Positions 16,446 to 24,229 of a stretch of 64,000 nucleotides of DNA are shown one piece after another (the stretch's first letter is position 1; each line of letters begins with the position of its first letter). The translations under genes were made by a program, and so were the position numbers. Under the pieces are notes generated by a model. The model saw nothing but the letters and a program-made list of their open reading frames with translations. It was not told the origin of the DNA and did not search any database. Source of the DNA: JABMOW01 sp964409335 (GTDB lineage Bacteria; Fidelibacterota; Marinisomatia; SCGC-AAA003-L08; JACNLC01); contig CAYPCW010000004.1 of the NCBI GenBank assembly GCA_964409335.1, forward strand, positions 1 through 64,000. The letters are read 5' to 3'.

Positions 16446-17621
16446 CTAGAAATTTTTATGTGAGAGGGATTTCTCAAGCATGGGATCGTGAACAGGCAGG
16501 ACAGACCGGCCGGATAACACTGCCCACACCCGCCAGAAAAACAATCCGCCAACCGCCATCATGGTGGACAGGTCCATCCAGTTGAGCTTAACGCCTTCCC
16601 GGTGAAGTTCCGGCATGACGTTCCAATGCAGATCCATCCAGTGAGACACCAGGATTACGAGTGCCATGGTAGCGAGGAGAATTAAATTCCGTTTCACTGC
16701 ACGAAACATGAGAATAAAAAAGGGCAGGAGGAACCCGGTAGTCAGCAGAAGAAGACTAAAAATTTTCCAGGTCCCTTCCCAGCGATGCCTGAACCAGATA
16801 GTTTCTTCGGGGATATTTCCATACCAGATCAGAAAGTACTGCGAGGCAGAGATGTACGCCCAGAACACCACAAAACCGAATAATAATTTACCCAGATCCT
16901 GATTGTGTTCGGGTGTCACTTCAGACAAAAGGAGGTTCTGCCCCTTTAACACCGCGATGGTCAGGATGATCATGGCGATTCCATTCAGATAAGCGCCGCC
17001 AAACAGGTACACTCCATAAATGGTGGAATACCAGTGAGGGTCAAGCGACATGAGCCAGTCGAACATGGCGAACGACACGGTGATCGCGTAGAATACCGTG
17101 CTCACGGCGCTGACTTTTCGCATGGAGGCAATTTCCTGCATCGATTTTGTCCGCCGGGAGATCGAAATTAGTTTATGAGAGATAAATCCCCAAATTAAAA
17201 AGTAGATCACGGTACGGATCACGAAGAAGGTGGTGTTTAAATATGGCGCTTTCATGGTCAGCATTTTATCCTGTGCCACCAGAGCTACATCGCTCCAGTG
17301 ATACAAATCATGAATTCCAAATCCAACAGGAATCCATAAAACCGCCAGCAACGGGATGGCTGAGGCGATGGATTCTACCACATGCCTGAAAGAGACACTC
17401 CAGGCTGCACCCGTCACGTGGTGCATCAACAGGAAAAAAAGTGCGCCGAGACTGATGGTCGTCCAAAAAGCATAGGCTACCAGGTATGCAAAAAAGAATC
17501 GCTGATGGTCCTGAGTATACCCTAAAACCGACAGTAAAATGCCAATCACTCCGACGGTGATCGCCAGTTTACCAACATTGTTCGAGGGGATCATATAGTC
17601 GCTTTCGTTTCGCCGGGTCAT
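16446..17621 (-). CDS. actF: Alternative Complex III subunit F (NrfD-like membrane subunit)
   Basis: ActF is a polytopic NrfD/PsrC-like subunit of ACIII (quinol:electron acceptor oxidoreductase), paralogous to ActC. The 391-residue protein has about ten hydrophobic segments. Typical stretches are TISLGALFFLLMHHVTGAAW (about 56-75), MFDWLMSLDPHWYSTIYGVY, and SASQYFLIWYGNIPEETIWF. It starts within the end of actE (4-base overlap) and is followed by the small membrane protein at 16438. It shapes the membrane part of the complex and may help proton transfer. Confidence 0.92.
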   Translation of the reverse strand: MTRRNESDYMIPSNNVGKLAITVGVIGILLSVLGYTQDHQRFFFAYLVAYAFWTTISLGALFFLLMHHVTGAAWSVSFRHVVESIASAIPLLAVLWIPVGFGIHDLYHWSDVALVAQDKMLTMKAPYLNTTFFVIRTVIYFLIWGFISHKLISISRRTKSMQEIASMRKVSAVSTVFYAITVSFAMFDWLMSLDPHWYSTIYGVYLFGGAYLNGIAMIILTIAVLKGQNLLLSEVTPEHNQDLGKLLFGFVVFWAYISASQYFLIWYGNIPEETIWFRHRWEGTWKIFSLLLLTTGFLLPFFILMFRAVKRNLILLATMALVILVSHWMDLHWNVMPELHREGVKLNWMDLSTMMAVGGLFFWRVWAVLSGRSVLPVHDPMLEKSLSHKNF

Positions 17622-18265
17622 CGGTTCAGTTCCTGTCTCTTATCCTCGGGAATGTCTGATAGGCGTGCATTCTGACTTTTTTGAAGCGCCCTCACGTAGG
17701 CGACAATTGCCCAGCGGTCCGAAACCGGAATTTGGTGTTTATATGAAGGCATATTTCGAACCCCATTGGTAATCACGTCAAAAATATAGCCGTCTGGTTT
17801 TTCACGAATGAGATCCGAATGAAAAGACGTCGGTGGGATGGGATACCGGTATTGAGTAATGATCCCTTTTCCGTCTCCCACACGACTGTGACACGGCTCA
17901 CAAAATATGGAATATCTTGCCTGGCCTCTGGAAAGCAGACCGGTGGTAAGATCAAGGGGATTGTTGCGTATGAGTTCACCCTGATCGTCAACCCCCCGGA
18001 AAAATGCAGGCTCATCCCGCAATTCCCCCTCGGCTACCGTACCCGGAACCGGCATTCTCATCGTCATCCCGTCTGCAAAAAAATCACTGGCGGATTGGGG
18101 ATTATAGCGGTTTTGGGAGTCCATATTCGGATTTGGATGGATCGGTGGTTTTTCAAAGGGTCTTCCCTGACAGCCCAGCGCCAGGATCACCGGGATCATC
18201 AGGGCAATGAATACGCGTTTTGGAAGTGATATCCGATGAGGGAAAAAGTTCTGCATCAATATCAT
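17618..18265 (-). CDS. actE: Alternative Complex III subunit E (monoheme cytochrome c)
   Basis: The 215-residue protein has an N-terminal hydrophobic segment ending in ALGCQG, a likely lipoprotein signal, and a class I cytochrome c domain with heme motif CEPCH (about residue 121). A Met ligand is likely in GVRNMPSYKHQI. The C-terminus has the usual AIVAYVRALQKSQNA helix. It would pass electrons from the pentaheme ActA to the oxidase. It overlaps actD by 4 bases (ATGA). Confidence 0.92.
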   Translation of the reverse strand: MILMQNFFPHRISLPKRVFIALMIPVILALGCQGRPFEKPPIHPNPNMDSQNRYNPQSASDFFADGMTMRMPVPGTVAEGELRDEPAFFRGVDDQGELIRNNPLDLTTGLLSRGQARYSIFCEPCHSRVGDGKGIITQYRYPIPPTSFHSDLIREKPDGYIFDVITNGVRNMPSYKHQIPVSDRWAIVAYVRALQKSQNARLSDIPEDKRQELNR

Positions 18266-18777
18266 TCGCTTTTAATAACTTCAATATTAATAGCGCCAAT
18301 GGATTCCAAAAATCGATGGGTTTCCGTACAATCGAACCGGGGATCTTTCACATCGACACTGATAAAAAATCCATCGTCACTGACTTTGGCAAACCGTTCG
18401 GAGTAGAATAGTCCGTCGAATAATCTGGGTAATTTGCTTAAATGGAATAACCCCAGCACCGATGATAATGCGCCGGCAAGAACCATCAATCCGAAGGTAA
18501 CAATGATGAACGCCTGCCAACTGAAGTAGGGTTTCCCTGCATAAGTAAGGGGGTATGCCTTGGTGTGAACCCAGGTCTGAAGAAAAAATCCACCAATTGC
18601 ACCCAAAAGACCAAACACAAACACGATATACCCCAGGGGAGACCGGGTTAACCCCATCGCCTCATCCATCCCGTGAACGGGAAAAGGCGAATGGCAGTCA
18701 AATCGGGTATACCCTTCGCAGTGAATTTTTTCAGCCCCGTGTAACAGCGCCGCAGGGTCTGAAAATTCGGCTAACAT
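18262..18777 (-). CDS. actD: Alternative Complex III subunit D (DUF3341)
   Basis: The 171-residue protein starts MLAEFSDPAALLHGAEK, then SPFPVHGMDEAMGL, then two membrane helices (about 48-66 and 85-107), and ends in a small cytosolic domain with FYSERFAKVSDDGFFISV. This is the DUF3341 arrangement of ActD. The ATG at 18777 is 13 bases after the actC stop and has no clear ribosome binding site; homologous-looking codons continue a few residues upstream without an ATG. Sequence order and neighbours leave little doubt about identity. Confidence 0.9.
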   Translation of the reverse strand: MLAEFSDPAALLHGAEKIHCEGYTRFDCHSPFPVHGMDEAMGLTRSPLGYIVFVFGLLGAIGGFFLQTWVHTKAYPLTYAGKPYFSWQAFIIVTFGLMVLAGALSSVLGLFHLSKLPRLFDGLFYSERFAKVSDDGFFISVDVKDPRFDCTETHRFLESIGAINIEVIKSE

Positions 18778-18790
18778 GCCATAAGTAATA

Positions 18791-20236
18791 TCAGCGGCTT
18801 TGATGCGCTACTCCCGGTTTATCATACATGGTATGATGCGGATTTGCCTGGGGCAAGACGCCTTTGATCTCGGCCATTGAGATCATGGGAAGGAATCTGA
18901 GGAAGAGCAAAAACAGGGTAAAGAACAGACCAAAGGACCCGATCAACGTGGAAATATCCCAGATGGTGGGGGAATAGTAGTCCCAGCTTGAGGGTAAATA
19001 GTCCCTGGATAGAGAGGATGCAATAATAACAAATCGTTCGAACCACATTCCGATATTCACAAAAATCGACAGAACGAAAAGAACAGCCACATTAGTCCTC
19101 AATTTTTTCGACCAGAACATTTGGGGAATGATTACATTGCAGGAGATCATAATCCAGTACGCCCATGCGTATGGTCCGAATGCCCGGTTAATAAAGGCAA
19201 ATTTTTCAAATTCATTCCCGCTGTACCATGAAATGAAGAATTCCATAGAATATGCATACCCAACCATCAAACCCGTCACCATAATGATTTTTGCCATTTT
19301 TTCGAGATGGTTTATGGTGATGAAGTCTTCCATATGAAATGCTTTTCGGGCGATGATCGCCAGGGTCATCACCATGGCAAATCCGGAGAAAATGGCGCCG
19401 GCAACGAAGTATGGCGGGAAGATGGTTGTATGCCAACCCGGAACGATGCTGGTCGCAAAATCAGTACTTACCACGCTATGAACCGATAGCACGAGGGGCG
19501 TGGATAACCCGGCCAGGATCAGATACCCAAGTTCGTAGTGTCTCCAGTGACGGTTGGCGCCCCGCCATCCGAGCGACAGAATACCGTAAATGATCTTTTT
19601 CGCTCTGGTTTTCGCCCTGTCCCGCAGCGTTGCAATATCCGGAACCAGCCCAACGTACCAAAACAACAGGGAAACAGTAAAATAAATACTGACGGCAAAC
19701 ACGTCCCAAAGGAGGGGACTTCTGAAATTAGGCCACATACTCATCTGATTCGGGATCGGGAAAAACCAGTACAGCACCCACACCCGCCCCACATGGATCG
19801 TGGGGAATAACAATGCGCAGATGACCGCAAAAATGGTCATGGCTTCTGCAAACCGGTTAATCGACGTTCGCCATTTTTGACGGAACAAGTGCAGGACTGC
19901 AGAGATCAGGGTCCCGGCATGACCGATACCCACCCAGAACACAAAATTGACAATCGCCCATCCCCAACCAACGGGATTGTTTAATCCCCAGATACCGGTG
20001 CCTTCCCAGACTAAAAATCCGACAGAGCCCACCAATACCATCAATAGTGAAACGGAAAAGGAAAACAGCACCCACCACATTTTTGGCGTCGGTCCTTCCA
20101 CAACGCCCGCAATTCTGTTCGTCACCGATGCGAATGATTGATTCCCAGAAATTAACGGCGCGTCTTCGAACATCGGAACCGCAATATCCAGAGGGGCGTC
20201 TGCCGATTGTTTGGGTATATGATTTAATAGGCTCAC
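18791..20236 (-). CDS. actC: Alternative Complex III subunit C (NrfD-like quinol-binding subunit)
   Basis: ActC is the main membrane subunit of ACIII and carries the quinol site near ActB. The 481-residue protein has about ten hydrophobic segments. Family stretches include FVFWVGIGHAGTLISAVLHL (about residues 97-116), RFAEAMTIFAVICALLFPTI, HSVVSTDFATSIVPGWHTTI (typical NrfD/PsrC region) and NIGMWFERFVIIASSLSRDY. It lies 11 bases after actB, in the conserved act order. Confidence 0.95.
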   Translation of the reverse strand: MSLLNHIPKQSADAPLDIAVPMFEDAPLISGNQSFASVTNRIAGVVEGPTPKMWWVLFSFSVSLLMVLVGSVGFLVWEGTGIWGLNNPVGWGWAIVNFVFWVGIGHAGTLISAVLHLFRQKWRTSINRFAEAMTIFAVICALLFPTIHVGRVWVLYWFFPIPNQMSMWPNFRSPLLWDVFAVSIYFTVSLLFWYVGLVPDIATLRDRAKTRAKKIIYGILSLGWRGANRHWRHYELGYLILAGLSTPLVLSVHSVVSTDFATSIVPGWHTTIFPPYFVAGAIFSGFAMVMTLAIIARKAFHMEDFITINHLEKMAKIIMVTGLMVGYAYSMEFFISWYSGNEFEKFAFINRAFGPYAWAYWIMISCNVIIPQMFWSKKLRTNVAVLFVLSIFVNIGMWFERFVIIASSLSRDYLPSSWDYYSPTIWDISTLIGSFGLFFTLFLLFLRFLPMISMAEIKGVLPQANPHHTMYDKPGVAHQSR

Positions 20237-20247
20237 CGGATTACTCG

Positions 20248-23200
20248 TTACTGAATATGTTTTTCAAAATGATTTTTATTTAATGCAGAATTCTGGTTTC
20301 TGATTTTTGCCATGTAGGTCGTTCTGGGCCGGACATTCAACTCTCCCAGGAGCGCATAATCCCGGTTTTGTTTTTTCAATTTTGAAATTCGGCTGTCCGG
20401 GTCGTTGATATTCCCGAAGACGATGGCATCTGTTGGGCAGGTCTGCTGACATGCGGTGACGATATCGCCATCTTTCAGATCCTGGTGATTATTCTTTGCC
20501 CGTAGCTTTTCCTGGTTTATCCGTTGAACACAAAACGTGCATTTTTCCATGACTCCCCTGAATCTGACAGTCACATCCGGGTTCTGGGCGATTTTGACGA
20601 TCTCAGGTAAATCCTTGGTAAAATTGTAGAAGTTGTACCGTCTGACTTTGTAGGGACAGTTATTGGCACAGTACCGGGTACCCACACATCGGTTATAGAC
20701 CATGGCATTCAGCCCTTCATCGGTGTGAACCGTAGCCGTCACCGGACAGACTTGTTCACAGGGCGCCATTTCACAATGCTGACAGGCGATGGGTTGAAAT
20801 ACCATCTCAGGATCTTCCAGATCACCGGAAAAATATCGATCCAACCGGATCCAAGCCATTTCTCTGCCGCGCTCCACCTGGTCTTTTCCAACCACAGGGA
20901 TATTGTTTTCACTCTGACAGGCGATTGAGCAGGCATTACAACCGGTGCAGACGTTCAGGTCAACCGACATCCCCCATTGAAACCCCTTGTCGTAGGATTT
21001 ATCTTTCCATAATGAAAACAGATCGGGTTCCTCTACCACTTCTTTCACGAAACCCGGGTTCAGGCGGTATTCATCCAGTGAGGCTTCCCTGAGAATCGCC
21101 GGCAGCCGCTTATGGATCGCATCCGCTGCTAATTTATCCGCGTCCAAACCGTGATGGTCCTGCGTACAGGCGATGATTTGAAACCGTCCTGTACCCGTCA
21201 CCCTGACACCCTGCCGGATGTCAGAATCCAGCGGTTTAAATTTATAGGCATTGACACCGACTTTATTACCGATCCGTCCGGAAGCTGTACGACCATATCC
21301 TAATGAGAAAGTGACAGTGCTATCGGCTTGTCCGGGTAATATCCAGACGGGGCATGAGATTGATTTCCCATCGGCCGTAAATTTTGCAATCTCTTTATTT
21401 TTCAGGTGATATTTGGCGGCGGTTGAATGACTCATTACCGCCACATTATCCCATGCCACTTTAGTCACCGGGTCTGGATTTTCCATCAACCAACTATTAT
21501 TGGAAAATTCACCATCCCACAAAGAAGATGAGGGGATAAAAACACATTCCAGTCCGGGAAGGTTTTGTTCAGAAATTTCCGATTTGGTAAATATATTTTT
21601 ATTCTTCAGAGCAGGACGAACCGCCTGATAATTTGAACCTGAAAACACGCCGTCATGGAGGACATGATGCCAGACCTGTTCAAAATTACCGGAGATCAGT
21701 TTTTCTCTCCAGGTAGATTGAACCAGGTCAAACCCCGGCGTCAATTCTCCGGTGGACAGCAGCGAATAAATTTCAGTCAGAGAATGACTGTCGAATAGGG
21801 GGGCGATCATGGGCTGGATCACGCTCAGGGTTCCATCGAAAGAAACGGCATCTCCCCAACTTTCCATAAAATGGGAAACCGGCAAATGCCACTCGCAGTT
21901 TTGAGCGGTCTCATTTTCACGGTCCGTGAAATGGATCGTATGTTCAACCCGGTTTAACCCTTTCAGGAATTCCCCGTTTTCGTTGGCGGTGTACGCTGGA
22001 TTCCCACCCAAAATAACCAATGTTTTCACGGATCCTTTGCCAAGATCATCCACCAGTTTTTGATATTCGGTGACGGATGAATTTGCCGTGTGTTCCGGGT
22101 GGTAACAGGTAATAGTTTTTCCGTTATTCCGAAGGGCATCATTGATGGCGAATACCAATGCATGGACCTCTGCGGGCTGACGATACCCTGCCAGGACGAT
22201 GCTTTTGCTTTTATGGGTCGCCAGGTCGACGGCAAGGGCTTTGATCCAGGTGATGTGATCTCTGCCAACGGTGAGGGAACTTGTGGGAAGATCGACTTCC
22301 ACAGGGATACCGAGGTTCTGCAGTTCTTTCGCCAATTCGATGGTAAAATTCATGATCTGTGCCGATGGAACTTTCAGCCGGTGATCAGCCATTGCACCCG
22401 TGACGGTAAATCCGCTTTCGACGGCATATAACCGATTCATCGAATCCTTTTCAGACATTATCCGCCGCGCCTGTGAAAATCTTCGTGAGTTGGCAACGTT
22501 ATTTGAGTCCAGAAACAGAAAATCCGAATCCAGGGACAGGACGATTGCTGCGGATTCAAAATGGTGGACCGGCTGCAGTTTTTGACGTGAAGCGAGTTCA
22601 ATCCCCTGGTAAATCCGTTCGTCGGACACGGGATCAAAAACTGTCCAGGTGGCTTTCGGGAATTTTGATAAAAATTCCGTCTTCAGCCGGAATAATGTGG
22701 GAGATGCAAAAGCGCTGCTCAAGAGGGAAAGACCTTCACCTGCTACCGCATCGAAAGCCGTCAATTGTTCATTCCAGAACGCAGTAAAGTCTTCCCACCT
22801 GACTTCATATCCTTTTCGGGAAGGCGCCTGTGATCTATCAGGATCATATAAATTGAGAATGGATGCCTGCATGAACGCATTGGCACTCCCCATCGAACTG
22901 CTGTGGAGCGGATTCCCCTCAATTTTTGTAGGTCTACCTTCGTGGGTCTCAACTACAATCCCCAGTGCATTCGTGCCAAATGGCATCGTGGATGCATAAT
23001 TTTTTGAAACGCCGGGGATGATCTCTTCCGGTGCATTCACATAGGGGATAATTTTTTCAACAGGTCTGCGGCAGGCTGTTAACCCTGCCAGTGCGATCGA
23101 GGCGCCCATCAGACTCAGGAATTTTTTACGGGACAGTTTGTTGGGTAAATCCATGGTTCCCGGAGGAAATTCATTTTCAAGAAAGGTCTGAAATTCAGGA

Positions 23201-23328
23201 GAATTTGCTAACTGATCATAACTACGCCAATAGGATTTACCATGAGCGGAGTCGATCAGGTTTTCACCATCCGGATCAAGCTGAAAGGCTTTTGGTGGGA
23301 ACTTCATAGGTTTGGGTTTGTCACTCAT
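20248..23328 (-). CDS. actB: Alternative Complex III subunit B (iron-sulfur, molybdopterin-oxidoreductase-like)
   Basis: The 1026-residue protein fuses a molybdopterin-oxidoreductase-like part (which lacks the cofactor in known ACIII) with a C-terminal ferredoxin part. The N-terminus has a Tat-like signal with the R-K variant (LSRKKFLSLMGAS). Near the C-terminus four Cys groups are visible: CTGCNACSIACQ, CQHCEMAPCEQVCPVTA, CVGTRYCANNCPYKVRRYN, and CTFCVQRI with CQQTCPTDAI. In known ACIII these hold three [4Fe-4S] clusters and one [3Fe-4S] cluster. The ATG at 23328 overlaps the actA stop (ATGA); the frame is open 6 codons further. Confidence 0.95.
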   Translation of the reverse strand: MSDKPKPMKFPPKAFQLDPDGENLIDSAHGKSYWRSYDQLANSPEFQTFLENEFPPGTMDLPNKLSRKKFLSLMGASIALAGLTACRRPVEKIIPYVNAPEEIIPGVSKNYASTMPFGTNALGIVVETHEGRPTKIEGNPLHSSSMGSANAFMQASILNLYDPDRSQAPSRKGYEVRWEDFTAFWNEQLTAFDAVAGEGLSLLSSAFASPTLFRLKTEFLSKFPKATWTVFDPVSDERIYQGIELASRQKLQPVHHFESAAIVLSLDSDFLFLDSNNVANSRRFSQARRIMSEKDSMNRLYAVESGFTVTGAMADHRLKVPSAQIMNFTIELAKELQNLGIPVEVDLPTSSLTVGRDHITWIKALAVDLATHKSKSIVLAGYRQPAEVHALVFAINDALRNNGKTITCYHPEHTANSSVTEYQKLVDDLGKGSVKTLVILGGNPAYTANENGEFLKGLNRVEHTIHFTDRENETAQNCEWHLPVSHFMESWGDAVSFDGTLSVIQPMIAPLFDSHSLTEIYSLLSTGELTPGFDLVQSTWREKLISGNFEQVWHHVLHDGVFSGSNYQAVRPALKNKNIFTKSEISEQNLPGLECVFIPSSSLWDGEFSNNSWLMENPDPVTKVAWDNVAVMSHSTAAKYHLKNKEIAKFTADGKSISCPVWILPGQADSTVTFSLGYGRTASGRIGNKVGVNAYKFKPLDSDIRQGVRVTGTGRFQIIACTQDHHGLDADKLAADAIHKRLPAILREASLDEYRLNPGFVKEVVEEPDLFSLWKDKSYDKGFQWGMSVDLNVCTGCNACSIACQSENNIPVVGKDQVERGREMAWIRLDRYFSGDLEDPEMVFQPIACQHCEMAPCEQVCPVTATVHTDEGLNAMVYNRCVGTRYCANNCPYKVRRYNFYNFTKDLPEIVKIAQNPDVTVRFRGVMEKCTFCVQRINQEKLRAKNNHQDLKDGDIVTACQQTCPTDAIVFGNINDPDSRISKLKKQNRDYALLGELNVRPRTTYMAKIRNQNSALNKNHFEKHIQ

Positions 23329-23972
23329 CGATGGCACGCCGTGCAATCCGTCGGAGGATTGATATTTCGGTCGATTTTATATTGCTGAGCAAGCAGGAGC
23401 TGATTTTCAGGGGGAATCCAGTCCATTTTTGTAATTTCATTCAGGGGACGGAGAAACATATCCGGATTTCGATGACAATCCAGACACCACCCCATGCTCA
23501 AGGGCTGAACCTGCATCACCACTTCCATCTGGTCTATTCTTCCGTGACAGGTAGTACATCCCACTCCTCGGATAATATGTGCGGAATGGTCGAAAAATGC
23601 ATAATCGGGAATTTTATGAATGCGTATCCATTCCATGGGTTTCTTCTCTGCCCAGCTTTGATTGATGGGTAGCAATTTTTCGCTTTCAGGGAGACAAAGG
23701 ACATGGCAGTTCATACAGGTTTGAGTTGGAGGGACAGTGGCTTTTGCACCGATTTCGACGGCGGTATGACAATATCGGCAGTCCATTCCCAGATCGCCGG
23801 CGTGGAGTTTATGACTGTAGGGAACCGGTTGTACCGGCCGGTATCCTGTGTCGGTAAATTTAGGCGAACCAAAATAATTCACGCCGAAAACTACGACAAT
23901 GGTTGCCACGATGCCTGCAGTCCCGGCAATTATGGGCAATAGATTCCATCTCCTGGTGAAAATCTGTGACGT
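23325..23972 (-). CDS. actA: Alternative Complex III subunit A (pentaheme cytochrome c), probable ACG start
   Basis: ActA carries five hemes; five CxxCH motifs are visible (CRYCH, CMNCH, CTTCH, CLDCH, CTACH). One membrane anchor precedes GYRPVQPVPYSHKLHAGDLGM. The first standard start would be TTG at 23939, but coding similarity continues upstream: SQIFTRRWNLLPIIAG resembles the usual ActA N-terminus (MxQIFPRxxN). The codon where ATG is expected reads ACG (23970-23972), 7 bases after a good AGGAG site (23980-23984). So the gene either uses ACG, or ATG has mutated or been misread, or it starts at TTG. It is the first gene of the respiratory run. Confidence 0.92.
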   Translation of the reverse strand, partial: TSQIFTRRWNLLPIIAGTAGIVATIVVVFGVNYFGSPKFTDTGYRPVQPVPYSHKLHAGDLGMDCRYCHTAVEIGAKATVPPTQTCMNCHVLCLPESEKLLPINQSWAEKKPMEWIRIHKIPDYAFFDHSAHIIRGVGCTTCHGRIDQMEVVMQVQPLSMGWCLDCHRNPDMFLRPLNEITKMDWIPPENQLLLAQQYKIDRNINPPTDCTACHR

Positions 23973-24179
23973 GATCCAACTCCTCTGTAAAATAATGTGT
24001 GATTTATTAAATTAAGACAAACTTATATATCAATTATGGGAAAACGATCGGTTTAAAATCGAGCAAATTTAGGAACACTGTTCAACCCCGGCAAATAAAA
24101 TTTTCTTTAAATTTCACTTCGTTAAAGCACAATTTTTAAACATATAGTTATTATTAATTGTTTTGTTTAAAAATTAGCA

Positions 24180-24202
24180 GTCCTAAACAATCATTTTAGG
24201 AC
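24180..24202. terminator. Stem-loop downstream of mutS
   Basis: GTCCTAAA (24180-24187) and TTTAGGAC (24195-24202) form a perfect 8-bp stem with a 7-base loop, about 30 bases after the mutS stop. On the minus strand a partly T-rich run follows. It may end the selA-selB-mutS transcript before the act operon, or serve as an operator for actA. The rest of the 24000-24229 gap is A+T-rich with no gene. Confidence 0.4.
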
Positions 24203-24229
24203 ATTTTAATCCATTAATTTATCAATCTG

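Noticed and set aside
23946..23989. TTGTCT...CATTAT as promoter of actA
   Set aside because: The -10 would be almost next to the ribosome binding site, leaving no leader.
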